DNA of 64,000 bases from Paraburkholderia caribensis. GTDB lineage: Bacteria > Pseudomonadota > Gammaproteobacteria > Burkholderiales > Burkholderiaceae. Shown here in pieces: positions 42,535 through 52,148 of the stretch. The notes under the pieces were generated by a model. It saw only the letters and a list, made by a program, of their open reading frames with translations, was not told the DNA's origin and ran no database searches. The stretch covers positions 496,001-560,000 of the forward strand of contig NZ_CP026101.1 of NCBI RefSeq assembly GCF_002902945.1, given 5' to 3'. Each line of letters opens with the position of its first letter. The stretch's first letter is position 1. Position numbers and translations under genes: made by a program.

Positions 42535-43212
42535 ATTCAGCGAGATCTGCACGGCCGCGTTGCGTATCTGCTCGGCACAGCCATTCTGCGCGGCGACTAC
42601 GCGCCCGAATCCATCCTGCCGCGCGAAGCGGAGTTGATGGAGACGTTCGGCGTCAGCCGCACAGTGCTGCGCGAAGCGCTGCGCACGTTGACATCGAAGG
42701 GGCTGATCGAATCACGGCCGCGCGTGGGAACGCGCGTGCGTCCGAAGCCCGCCTGGAATCTGCTCGATGTGGATGTGCTCGACTGGTATTCGCGCGTGGC
42801 GCCCGCGATGGACTTCGCGCTCAAGCTGCAGGAAATGCGCGAGATGATCGAGCCGTACGCGGCTGCGCTTGCCGCCGCATCGCATAGCGACGCGACGTTC
42901 GCCTCGCTCGACGCCGCGCATTCAGCGATGCTCGCGGCGCGCAATGTCGACGAGTGGGTACGCGCCGATCTGCAATTTCATCTGAGCGTGCTCGCCGCGT
43001 GCAGCAACGAACTGCTGATCCCACTCGGCACGCTGATCGAACGCACGCTGGAAGCGCAATTGCGCCTGAACGCGAAGCGCGCCGATGTGTTCAATGCGTC
43101 GCTGGCCGAGCATTCGGCCGTATTCGAGGCGATCCGCGATCGCGATGCGCCCCGCGCGCGTGACGCGATGGCTTCGTTGCTTGGCGTGACGCGCGGGCGC
43201 ATCGAAGGTTGA
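42535..43212 (+). CDS. dgoR: GntR/FadR-family regulator, probable galactonate-operon repressor; apparent ATT start
   Basis: A FadR-type regulator: winged helix 'DLHGRVAYLLGTAILRGDYA', 'SILPREAELMETFGVSRTVL', 'EALRTLTSKGLIESRPRVGT', then an FCD ligand domain ('LQEMREMIEPYAAALAAASH', 'ADLQFHLSVLAACSNELLIP'). The first ATG in frame is at 42634, inside the winged helix, and no ATG, GTG or TTG occurs between the stop at 42475 and 42631. AGGAGA at 42523-42528 lies six bases before ATT 42535, which would give a natural 225-residue protein. Either ATT is used as a rare start codon or the ATG has been lost. Divergence from dgoD suggests it regulates galactonate use. Confidence 0.82.
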   Translation: MQRDLHGRVAYLLGTAILRGDYAPESILPREAELMETFGVSRTVLREALRTLTSKGLIESRPRVGTRVRPKPAWNLLDVDVLDWYSRVAPAMDFALKLQEMREMIEPYAAALAAASHSDATFASLDAAHSAMLAARNVDEWVRADLQFHLSVLAACSNELLIPLGTLIERTLEAQLRLNAKRADVFNASLAEHSAVFEAIRDRDAPRARDAMASLLGVTRGRIEG

Positions 43213-43244
43213 CGCGGCCTCGCGCGGGCTGACAAGCGTACGGC

Positions 43245-44783
43245 TCAATCCATCGCTGCGTGCGCGACGGATTCGTCAGGCGCCTTGCGCGACGGGCGAA
43301 TCAGCAGCACGAGCGGGATCACGGCCAGCGTCGCGACGAACATCAGCTTGAAGTCGTTCAGATACGCAATCATCGCGGCCTGCTGCGTGATCGACCCATC
43401 GAGCACGGCCATGTCCATGCGCGAACCCGTTGCGAGAATCGGCGCAACCACGGGGTTGAACGCTGTCACGTTCGCGGCCAGATCCGAATGCGAGACCTGC
43501 GTGTTGCGCGTAAGCAGCGTCTGCACGATCGAAATGCCGATGCTGCTGCCGATATTGCGCATCAGGCTATACGTGGCGGTGCCGTCGGCGCGCAGTGCGG
43601 GTGTCAGCGTCGAGAACGTCAGCGCGCTCAGCGGCACGAATACGAGACCCAGGCCGAAGCCCTGGATCACGCCGGGCCACACGATATCCGACTCCGAGAG
43701 CACGATCGTGTATTGCATCATCTGCCACAGCGCGAACGCCGATACGACGAAGCCCGCGACCAGCATCAGGCGTGCGTCGACATGTTTGAGCAGGCGTCCC
43801 GCGAACAGCATTGCGATCATCGTCCCCGCGCCGCTCGGCGCCGTCACGAGACCCGTCGTCGCGACGGGATAGTTCATCAGGTTCTGCAGCATCGGCGGGA
43901 GCAGCGCGCGTGTCGCGTACATCACCGCGCCGATGATGAAGATGAAAAACGTACCCGTCGCGAAGTTGCGGTCTTTCAGCAGTTCGTACTTGAAGAACGA
44001 CGTCTTGCCGACGGTCGCCGTATGCGCGATGAAGAACGCGAAACTGATCGCCGCAATCAGTGCTTCGATCACGATCTCATGCGAGCCAAACCAGTCGAGC
44101 TGTTCGCCGCGGTCGAGCATCGCCTGCAATGCGCCGATGGCGAGCCCCAGCGTTGCGAAGCCGAATGCGTCGAACTTCGCGTCATGCTTTGGCTCGCGTG
44201 TCGGAAGGAAGGTCAGTATGCCGAATAGCGCGAACGCGCCGATCGGCACGTTGATGAAGAACACCCAGCGCCAGTTGTAGCTGTCGGTGAGCCAGCCGCC
44301 GAGCGTCGGGCCGAGAATCGGGCCGACCATCACGCCCATGCCCCACACGGCCATCGCCTGACCTTGTTTCTCGCGCGGATTGATGTCGAGCAGGATCGAT
44401 TGCGACAGCGGCACGAGCGAGGCGCCGAAGATGCCCTGCAGCAGCCGCGACGCGACGATCTGCGTCAGCGTTTCGGACAGCCCGCACAACGCCGATGCAA
44501 TCGTGAAGCCGCCCACTGCGAACATCAGCAGCCGCTTGACGCTCAGTCGGTCGGACAGCCAGCCTGTCAGCGGCGTCGCAATCGCGGCGGCCACGATGTA
44601 GGACGTCAGTACCCACGTGATCTCATCCTGCGATGCCGACAAGGTGCCCTGCATATGCGGCAGCGCGACGTTGGCGATGGTGCTGTCGAGCGTCTGCATC
44701 AGCGTCGCGAGCATGATCGCGATCGTGATCATCGGACGGTTCAGCTCGACGGCGGGCTTTGTTGCCGGCGAATCGGAGGCCAT
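43245..44783 (-). CDS. MFS multidrug efflux transporter, DHA2 (EmrB/QacA) family
   Basis: A 512-residue protein with 14 predicted membrane helices. The first motif is 'MLATLMQTLDSTIANVALPH', with D in helix 1 as in EmrB; 'WVLTSYIVAAAIATPLTGWL' and 'GWLSDRLSVKRLLMFAV' (motif A) and 'GMGVMVGPILGPTLGGWL' (motif C of exporters) follow. It faces a MarR gene across 159 nt that contain a 12-bp palindrome, the classical layout of a MarR-regulated drug pump. No membrane-fusion (EmrA) gene adjoins it, so it may act alone or with a partner elsewhere. Confidence 0.93.
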   Translation of the reverse strand: MASDSPATKPAVELNRPMITIAIMLATLMQTLDSTIANVALPHMQGTLSASQDEITWVLTSYIVAAAIATPLTGWLSDRLSVKRLLMFAVGGFTIASALCGLSETLTQIVASRLLQGIFGASLVPLSQSILLDINPREKQGQAMAVWGMGVMVGPILGPTLGGWLTDSYNWRWVFFINVPIGAFALFGILTFLPTREPKHDAKFDAFGFATLGLAIGALQAMLDRGEQLDWFGSHEIVIEALIAAISFAFFIAHTATVGKTSFFKYELLKDRNFATGTFFIFIIGAVMYATRALLPPMLQNLMNYPVATTGLVTAPSGAGTMIAMLFAGRLLKHVDARLMLVAGFVVSAFALWQMMQYTIVLSESDIVWPGVIQGFGLGLVFVPLSALTFSTLTPALRADGTATYSLMRNIGSSIGISIVQTLLTRNTQVSHSDLAANVTAFNPVVAPILATGSRMDMAVLDGSITQQAAMIAYLNDFKLMFVATLAVIPLVLLIRPSRKAPDESVAHAAMD

Positions 44784-44805
44784 GAGGCGGGGGTCTTATA
44801 AATAG

Positions 44806-44817
44806 TAAGCATGCTTA
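44806..44817. promoter_or_regulatory. Candidate MarR operator between the efflux gene and marR
   Basis: TAAGCATGCTTA, a perfect 12-bp palindrome flanked by AATAG and TTG, 23 nt upstream of the efflux start codon, where it would cover the promoter. Matching of MarR-family sites to such near-perfect 16-20-bp dyads is known; binding here is inferred. Confidence 0.7.
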
Positions 44818-44942
44818 TTGTATCGGCCGACGATTCTTATGCATACGCTGAGTTTCCCGGAGTCCGTTGTACGCTGCGGGTTTTGGGCGTATTGCGCGCT
44901 TTGGGGAAATTGGCGTGGCGCGCCGCTTCGTATAATCGCGCG

Positions 44943-45386
44943 ATGAAAACCCATTTTGACGAGCGCTTCGGCTTTCTCATTTCGGATGTCGGCCGGCTGG
45001 TCGGCAAGCGGTTCGACGACCTCGCGCGGCTGTCGATCGATCTGACGCGCGCGCAGTGCCGGGCGCTCGCGTACCTGTCGTTTTACGGCGATATCAACCA
45101 GGCGCGGCTCGCTGACCTGCTGGAAGTCGCGCCTATCTCGGCCGGACGGTTGCTGGACCGAATGGAGGAGGGCGGTTGGATCGAGCGGGTGGGCAATCCG
45201 CGCGACCGGCGCGAGAAGCAGATCAGGATTACGGAGAAGGCGGAGCGGACGCTGGATGAAGCCAAGCGGGTCGGCGATCAGGTCGCGGCCGAAGGGCTGA
45301 GCGGATTGACCGAGGAGGAAACCAGGCAGCTGATTTCGTTGCTGCAGAAGGTGCGAGGGAATTTGACGAGGATCGTCGATAAGTGA
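44943..45386 (+). CDS. MarR-family transcriptional regulator
   Basis: A 147-residue winged-helix regulator. Helices 'RFGFLISDVGRLVGKRFDDL', 'LTRAQCRALAYLSFYGDINQ', the recognition helix region 'ARLADLLEVAPISAGRLLDR' and the wing 'GWIERVGNPRDRREKQIRIT' are diagnostic. It most likely represses the divergent DHA2 efflux pump and itself, with a small-molecule ligand relieving repression. ATG 44943 was chosen because the earlier in-frame ATG at 44811 lies in the operator. A bidirectional terminator at 45462-45499 follows. Confidence 0.92.
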   Translation: MKTHFDERFGFLISDVGRLVGKRFDDLARLSIDLTRAQCRALAYLSFYGDINQARLADLLEVAPISAGRLLDRMEEGGWIERVGNPRDRREKQIRITEKAERTLDEAKRVGDQVAAEGLSGLTEEETRQLISLLQKVRGNLTRIVDK

Positions 45387-45461
45387 CGAGGGCGCGTTAG
45401 TCTGGGCTGGTTGCGCGGTCTTCGAATTTTCGAGGCTAAGTTTGGGACCGAGCTGGAAATG

Positions 45462-45499
45462 AAAAAGCCGCTGTTTCGTGAGAAACAGCGGCTTTTTTT
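45462..45499. terminator. Bidirectional Rho-independent terminator between marR and tRNA-Met
   Basis: A 16-bp stem AAAAAGCCGCTGTTTC (45462-45477) / GAAACAGCGGCTTTTTTT ending at 45499, loop GTGA, with a T run on the plus strand and a matching run on the minus strand (GCTTTTTC). It can terminate both marR and the tRNA transcript reading from the other side. Confidence 0.93.
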
Positions 45500-45504
45500 G
45501 AAGC

Positions 45505-45581
<77 letters not shown>

Positions 45582-45671
45582 GAAAGAAGCGAGATTATGA
45601 AGATGCCGGCGGGGGCTGTCAACCCCCGCGCGACAACTTTTTGCGAGAACTCCAGATCACCTACGCCGCGC

Positions 45672-47330
45672 TCAGTCCTGAGCGTAAATATTGGAGTCTT
45701 TGGTCTCCCGCACGAAAAGCAGGCCGATCACGAAGGTCGCCAGCGCGATGATGATCGGATACCACAGCCCCGAGTAAATATTGCCCTTCGCAGCGACGAT
45801 CGCGAATGCCGTCGCCGGCAGGAAGCCGCCGAACCAGCCATTGCCGATGTGATACGGCAGCGACATCGACGTATAGCGGATCCGCGTCGGGAACATCTCG
45901 ACCAGCATCGCCGCGATTGGCCCGTACACCATCGTCACGTAGATCACGAGGATAGTCAGGATCACAACCGTCATCGGCCAGTTGAGCTGCGATGGATCGG
46001 CCTTTGGCGGATAGCCGGCCGACTTCAGGGCGGTGCCCAGGTTCTTGTCGAACGCCTTGCCCGCGTCCTTGGCGTCGGCGGCCCTGCCGTCATAGGTATC
46101 GATCGTCGTGTCGCCGACCTTGATCTGTGCGAGCGTGCCCGCCGGTGCCGCCACGTTGTCGTAGTTCAGACCGGCTTTCGACAGCGCGCTCTTCGCGATG
46201 TCGCACGAGCTCGTGAACTTCGACGTGCCGACCGGATTGAACTGGAACGAGCACTCGTCCGGATTCGCGATCACGACGATGGGCGACTTTTGCGTCGCGG
46301 CTTCGAGCGCCGGGTTCGCATAGTGCGTCAGCGCCTTGAAGAGCGGGAAGTAGGTCAGCGCCGCGATCAGGCAGCCCGCCATGATGATCGGCTTGCGGCC
46401 GATCCGGTCGGACAGCGAACCGAAGAACAGGAAGAACGGCGTACCGATCAGCAGGGCGATCGCGATCAGAATGTTCGCGCTAGCGCCATCGACCTTCAGC
46501 GTCTGCGTCAGGAAGAACAGCGCATAGAACTGGCCCGTGTACCAGACAACTGCCTGGCCAGCCGTCACGCCAATCAGAGCCAGAATCACGATCTTAAGAT
46601 TCTTCCATTGGCCGAACGCTTCCGACAGCGGTGCCTTGGACGTCTTGCCTTCAGCCTTGATGCGCTCGAAAGCCGGCGACTCGTGCAGCTGCATCCGGAT
46701 CCACACCGAGATGCCGAGCAGCACCAGCGATGCAACGAACGGAATGCGCCAGCCCCATGTGCCGAATGCGTCTTCGCCCATTGCCGTGCGCACGCCGAGA
46801 ATGACGAGCAGCGACAGGAACAGGCCGAGTGTCGCCGTCGTCTGGATCCACGCGGTGTAGAAGCCGCGCCGGTTGGCGGGCGCGTGTTCCGCGACGTAGG
46901 TCGCGGCGCCGCCGTACTCGCCGCCCAGGGCGAGACCCTGCAGCAGACGCATCGCGATGAAGATCACCGGCGACGCCATGCCGATCGCCGCATAGCCCGG
47001 CAGGAAGCCGACCACGCAGGTCGACAGGCCCATGATGACGATCGTGATCAGGAACGTGTACTTGCGCCCGACCATGTCGCCGAGCCGCCCGAACACCAGC
47101 GCGCCGAACGGACGCACCGCGAAGCCGGCTGCGAAGCCGAGGAGGGTAAAGATGAACGCAGCCGTCGGATTGACGCCTGAGAAAAAGCTCTTGCTAATGA
47201 AAGCCGCGAGCGAGCCGGCCAGGTAAAAGTCGTACCACTCGAAAACCGTCCCCAACGATGACGCGAAGATTACCCGTTTCTCTTCTTTCGTCATCGGCGC
47301 GTGCGAGATTTGCCCGCTTACGGTAGCCAT
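45672..47330 (-). CDS. MHS-family MFS transporter with large periplasmic insertion
   Basis: A 552-residue metabolite:H+ symporter: 'VIFASSLGTVFEWYDFYLAG', 'GFAAGFAVRPFGALVFGRLG', 'DMVGRKYTFLITIVIMGLST' and 'FIAMRLLQGLALGGEYGGAA' are the family signatures (ShiA/ProP/KgtP group). Between helices VIII-IX, roughly residues 335-448, lies an insertion of about 110 mostly polar residues with a pair of cysteines ('NPDECSFQF', 'FTSSCDIAKSAL'), which may form a disulphide-bonded periplasmic domain. The substrate is unknown. It lies 228 nt downstream of a two-component system on the same strand that may control it. Confidence 0.9.
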   Translation of the reverse strand: MATVSGQISHAPMTKEEKRVIFASSLGTVFEWYDFYLAGSLAAFISKSFFSGVNPTAAFIFTLLGFAAGFAVRPFGALVFGRLGDMVGRKYTFLITIVIMGLSTCVVGFLPGYAAIGMASPVIFIAMRLLQGLALGGEYGGAATYVAEHAPANRRGFYTAWIQTTATLGLFLSLLVILGVRTAMGEDAFGTWGWRIPFVASLVLLGISVWIRMQLHESPAFERIKAEGKTSKAPLSEAFGQWKNLKIVILALIGVTAGQAVVWYTGQFYALFFLTQTLKVDGASANILIAIALLIGTPFFLFFGSLSDRIGRKPIIMAGCLIAALTYFPLFKALTHYANPALEAATQKSPIVVIANPDECSFQFNPVGTSKFTSSCDIAKSALSKAGLNYDNVAAPAGTLAQIKVGDTTIDTYDGRAADAKDAGKAFDKNLGTALKSAGYPPKADPSQLNWPMTVVILTILVIYVTMVYGPIAAMLVEMFPTRIRYTSMSLPYHIGNGWFGGFLPATAFAIVAAKGNIYSGLWYPIIIALATFVIGLLFVRETKDSNIYAQD

Positions 47331-47558
47331 ATGTCGTCTCCAGTATTGATATAAGTCGCGGCTCGCCAGGTCGGGCGGGTCCGTCTAGCGATTATTGGAG
47401 CGGAAACTTACGGCGTTCTGACTCGGGAAGGGTTTGTTTAAGAGTGTCGGAAATCGCGGAATGTCGGGCTTAATGCGTGCAATGTCGGCTATCACGGGGC
47501 TTATGGCGACGAAACCGGTGTGATGTGATGGCTGACAGAAATGCGTGAAACTGACGGA

Positions 47559-49106
47559 TTAGGGTAAGTCCCGTACAGGGTCCATCATCCTCAAACTGAC
47601 ACGAACCAGCGTTCCGGCGAGGCGCGGCGACGTCTGATAGACGTTGTCCTCGATCGAAAGCGTGCCGCCGTGCATGGTCGCGATTTCGCGGACGATCGCG
47701 AGGCCCAGCCCGCTGCCGTCGCCTTCGCGCCCGAGAATGCGGTAGAAGCGCTCGACTACGCGTTCGCGCTCGGCGGCCGGAATGCCGAGGCCTGTGTCCT
47801 CGACCTCCAGATGAGCCATGCGGGCCGCATCGTCGCGCCGCACCCTCACGGTGATCCGTCCACCGGCGGGCGTGTAGCGGATCGCGTTGTCGATCAGGTT
47901 CGACAGCATCTCGCGCAACATCACGGGGTTGCCTTCTACTTCAATCGCCTCGTCGGGCGATTCCGGGCCTTCGTAGCCGAGATCCATCTGCTTGGCGAGC
48001 GCGGGCTGGACCCAGTCGCGCACGGCGCTGCGGGCAACGTCGCCAATCTCGACGGGCGTGAATATCTGGCCGGACATGCGGTTTTCCGCGCGCGCGAGCG
48101 CAAGCAGCTGCGTGACGAGCCGCGCGGCGTGCTCCGAACTCGTCGCGATCTGCTCGAGCGAGCGATGCACTTCCGCCGACGCCTCCTGCCGCAGCGCCAG
48201 CTCGGCTTGCGTGCGCAAGCCCGCAAGCGGCGTCTTCATCTGATGCGCGGCATCGGCGATGAAGCGCTTTTGCAGTTCCATGTTCTGTTCGAGACGCGTC
48301 AGCAGATCATTGAACGACGTGACCAGCGGCTCGATTTCCGGCGGCGCGCGGCGTGCTTCGAGCGGCGACAGGTCGTCGGGGCGCCGCGCGCGGATGTGCG
48401 CCTGTAGCGCGTGCAGCGGAGCGAGACCGCGCGACAGCCCGAACCACACGAGCAGGATCGCGAGCGGGAGGATCACGAACTGCGGCAGGATCACGCCCTT
48501 GATGATGTCGTTGGCGAGCGCGCTGCGTTTGTCGAGCGTTTCGGCTACCTGCACGAGCACCGGCTGCGCGCCTGGCGTCTGCGGAAACTCGACGGTCGTG
48601 TACGCGACGCGAATGTCGTTGCCGCGCAGCATGTCGTCGCGAAATTCGACGATGCCCGGCTGAGGCCGGTCTTCCTCACGCGGCAGCGGCATGTCGCGGT
48701 CGCCCGCGACCAGCTCGCCACGCGTGCCGAGCACCTGATAGAACACGCTATCTATATTGTCGGCACGAAGAAAATCACGCGTCGAATCGGGCAGCGTCAG
48801 TTCGGCGATGCCATTGACGGGGTGAATCTGCCGCGCGAGCACGTAGGCGTCGGTTTCGAGCGCGCGATCGAACGGTCCGTTCGCAATCGATTTCGCCACC
48901 AGATAAGTGACGGCAAGACTCATCGGCCAGAGCAGCAGCAACGGCGCGAGCATCCAGTCGAGGATTTCGCCGAACAGCGAACGCGGACGCGTCTCCGCAG
49001 CCGCCTCGGATTCATCGGGCGGCGCGAAAGGATTCGCGTAGCGCGCGTCGCGGACTTCGTCGAGATCCGCCGCGTGCGCCGTGGCGCGCGGTGCGCGGAC
49101 GGACAT
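47559..49106 (-). CDS. Two-component sensor histidine kinase (TctE/QseC-like)
   Basis: A 515-residue inner-membrane sensor kinase. Two membrane helices bracket a periplasmic domain of about 170 residues; then HAMP ('LSRGLAPLHALQAHIRAR'), HisKA with the phospho-acceptor in 'RFIADAAHQMKTPLAGLRTQ', and HATPase_c with N box 'LREMLSNLIDNAIRYTPAGG', G1 'EVEDTGLGIPAAER' and G2 'GDGSGLGLAIVREIATMHGG'. The N-terminal 45 residues are a cytosolic Ala/Arg/Glu-rich extension. It lies 9 nt after the response regulator gene. A carboxylate signal is plausible from the TctE resemblance and the MHS neighbour. Confidence 0.92.
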   Translation of the reverse strand: MSVRAPRATAHAADLDEVRDARYANPFAPPDESEAAAETRPRSLFGEILDWMLAPLLLLWPMSLAVTYLVAKSIANGPFDRALETDAYVLARQIHPVNGIAELTLPDSTRDFLRADNIDSVFYQVLGTRGELVAGDRDMPLPREEDRPQPGIVEFRDDMLRGNDIRVAYTTVEFPQTPGAQPVLVQVAETLDKRSALANDIIKGVILPQFVILPLAILLVWFGLSRGLAPLHALQAHIRARRPDDLSPLEARRAPPEIEPLVTSFNDLLTRLEQNMELQKRFIADAAHQMKTPLAGLRTQAELALRQEASAEVHRSLEQIATSSEHAARLVTQLLALARAENRMSGQIFTPVEIGDVARSAVRDWVQPALAKQMDLGYEGPESPDEAIEVEGNPVMLREMLSNLIDNAIRYTPAGGRITVRVRRDDAARMAHLEVEDTGLGIPAAERERVVERFYRILGREGDGSGLGLAIVREIATMHGGTLSIEDNVYQTSPRLAGTLVRVSLRMMDPVRDLP

Positions 49107-49115
49107 GGAACGCCT

Positions 49116-49856
49116 TTACTTGAAGTAGTGGCTTGCGGGCATGGCAGCGGGCGCGTCGGACGGCTCGGACTGCTGCGCCGGCGTCTGCGGCGCGGCCTTC
49201 TCCAGACAGTAACCCAACCCGCGCACGGTGATGATGCGCACGCCGCTCGGTTCGATCTTCTTGCGCAGCCGGTGCACGTAGACTTCGATCGCGTTGTTGC
49301 TGACCTCTTCGCCCCATTCGCACAAGTGATCGACCAGCTGTTCCTTCGATACCAGCCGCCCGATCCGCTGCAACAGGACTTCGAGCAATCCTAGCTCACG
49401 CGCGGACAGATCGATAACCTGCTCATTGGCATAGGCAATCCGGCCGACCTGATCGAACGACAGCGAGCCGTGCTTGACGACGGTCGGGCCGCCGCCCGCG
49501 CCGCGGCGCGTGAGGGCGCGCACGCGGGCTTCGAGCTCGTTCAGCGCGAAGGGCTTGGCCATGTAATCGTCGGCGCCGAGATCGAGGCCTTTGACGCGCT
49601 CGTCGACGCTGTCGGCTGCCGTCAGGATCAGTACGGGCACGTTCGAATTGCGCGCGCGCAGGCGACGCAGTACTTCGAGGCCGGACATTTTCGGCAGTCC
49701 GAGATCGAGGATGACGAGGTCGAAAGTCTGCATCGACAACGCGGTATCCGCTTCGGCTCCCGTCTTCACATGGTCAACGGCGTATGCCGATTGGCGGAGT
49801 GATCGGACGAGACCGTCCGCGAGTATGCTGTCGTCTTCGGCAATGAGAATTCGCAT
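49116..49856 (-). CDS. OmpR-family response regulator (TctD-like)
   Basis: A 246-residue regulator: receiver domain 'MRILIAEDDSILADGLVRSL' with the phospho-acceptor in 'FDLVILDLGLPKMSG' and 'LTAADSVDERVKGLDLGADD', 'YMAKPFALNELEARVRALTR', then a winged-helix domain 'DLSARELGLLEVLLQRIGRL' to 'VSNNAIEVYVHRLRKKIEPS'. The C-terminal 30 residues are an Ala/Pro/Gln-rich tail. ATG 49856 begins the receiver; upstream sequence is the recA-side promoter. It is co-transcribed with the kinase and divergent from recA. Confidence 0.94.
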   Translation of the reverse strand: MRILIAEDDSILADGLVRSLRQSAYAVDHVKTGAEADTALSMQTFDLVILDLGLPKMSGLEVLRRLRARNSNVPVLILTAADSVDERVKGLDLGADDYMAKPFALNELEARVRALTRRGAGGGPTVVKHGSLSFDQVGRIAYANEQVIDLSARELGLLEVLLQRIGRLVSKEQLVDHLCEWGEEVSNNAIEVYVHRLRKKIEPSGVRIITVRGLGYCLEKAAPQTPAQQSEPSDAPAAMPASHYFK

Positions 49857-49982
49857 GATGCGCCCTGCCCGGCCGGCACCGGGGCGCTCCGGCGCACAGC
49901 GTCTCCGAAAAATTTGTTGGTAGTCGGTGTTGTCCGTTTGCACATGTGGACGTCCGCATGTGAATCGGGCTTGCCAAGACTA

Positions 49983-49998
49983 CTGTTTTTTTATACAG
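49983..49998 (+). promoter_or_regulatory. LexA (SOS) box before recA
   Basis: CTGTTTTTTTATACAG fits the canonical CTGT-N8-ACAG consensus exactly, 93 nt before the recA start codon. LexA repression of recA, relieved on DNA damage, is the established role of such a site. Confidence 0.9.
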
Positions 49999-50090
49999 TG
50001 TCTGCGTTTAGCGTGCTGGTTGGTCGAACCGGGTTTACAACGGCCTGCACACCTGCCTCAGACGCCGTTCATCATAGCAAAGGACGATTC

Positions 50091-51167
<1,077 letters not shown>

Positions 51168-51174
51168 TCGTCGC

Positions 51175-51978
51175 GTGATACACAAGGGTCGCTCTGCTTC
51201 CTCGACTACGGGCGCAGGACGCGGCACGGGCGGCCCGCGTGACGACGATGTATTCGAATCGTCGTCACGCTCATCTTCAAGCCCGTCTGTTTCTCGATCA
51301 GCATCGTTTTCAAACGACTCGTCGTCCGACAGCTCATCCGACAGCTTCGATCCATTCGAATCGTTCGATGCTCACGATCGTGCCGCGGGCCTGACTCCCG
51401 CTTCGCGTGAACGCCCGGATGCGGATGCCGGTAGCGTAGAAGTCACCTACACGCGCTCGCGTCGCCAGCCAGGCGAAGGCAAACCCGGCAAACCCGCCGA
51501 TACAGCGACCCGCGCTTCACAACGTCCCGCGCGCTCTCTCAAAGGCCGTGCGCTCGGCTATCTTTCGCGCCGCGAGTACAGTCGCGCGGAGTTGTCGCGC
51601 AAGCTCTCGCCGTACGCGGAAGAGGGCGAATCAATCGACGCATTGCTGGACTCGCTCGAAAGCGAAGGCTGGTTGTCGGATTCCCGTTTCGCGGAAAGCC
51701 TGCTGAATCGGCGTGCGTCGCGCATGGGCGCGGGCCGCATCGTCAATGAACTCAAGCGTCATTCGGTCGGACAGGAGTTGGTCGAAGAGGTGAGCGCGCA
51801 GTTGCGTGGAACCGAACTTGCGCGGGCTCAGGCCGTCTGGCGCAAAAAGTTTGGCACGTTGCCCGAAACGCCCAGCGAGCGCGCAAAGCAGGCGCGCTTT
51901 CTTGCCACACGAGGTTTTTCTCAGGGAATCATCGGGAAGATTCTCAAGGGTATCGACGAAGAGTGGTCGTCCGAGTAG
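51175..51978 (+). CDS. recX: RecA regulator RecX with long Ser-rich N-terminal extension
   Basis: RecX caps RecA filaments and inhibits recombination. The conserved part begins near residue 118, 'SLKGRALGYLSRREYSRAEL', with 'LESEGWLSDSRFAESLLNRR' and 'GAGRIVNELKRHSVGQELVE' typical of the three-helix repeats. The first 115 or so residues are low in complexity, with serine runs ('SSSRSSSSPSVSRSASF', 'SNDSSSDSSSDSFDPFESF') and a Pro/Gly/Arg linker. No ATG is available before the conserved region near recA; the GTG at 51175, ten bases after GAGGAG, gives 267 residues. Co-transcribed with recA. Confidence 0.9.
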   Translation: MIHKGRSASSTTGAGRGTGGPRDDDVFESSSRSSSSPSVSRSASFSNDSSSDSSSDSFDPFESFDAHDRAAGLTPASRERPDADAGSVEVTYTRSRRQPGEGKPGKPADTATRASQRPARSLKGRALGYLSRREYSRAELSRKLSPYAEEGESIDALLDSLESEGWLSDSRFAESLLNRRASRMGAGRIVNELKRHSVGQELVEEVSAQLRGTELARAQAVWRKKFGTLPETPSERAKQARFLATRGFSQGIIGKILKGIDEEWSSE

Positions 51979-52148
51979 GGCAGCGTGCGGCGCGCAAGAA
52001 AATGACGCACTGCACGAAACGCCTCGCCGAAACGCCATCCTCAAGATCGCTAAAACCCTCTCCCATCAAGCCTGTGCGGGCTTCGGGCGGTCTCAAATAC
52101 CCAGTATGCTAAAATTCAACGGTTCTTAAATCCGGCCTTTGTTCTCGC

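Noticed and set aside
42634..43212. Regulator starting at ATG 42634
   Set aside because: This would remove the first helices of the winged-helix domain, whose coding sequence is intact upstream with a ribosome site.
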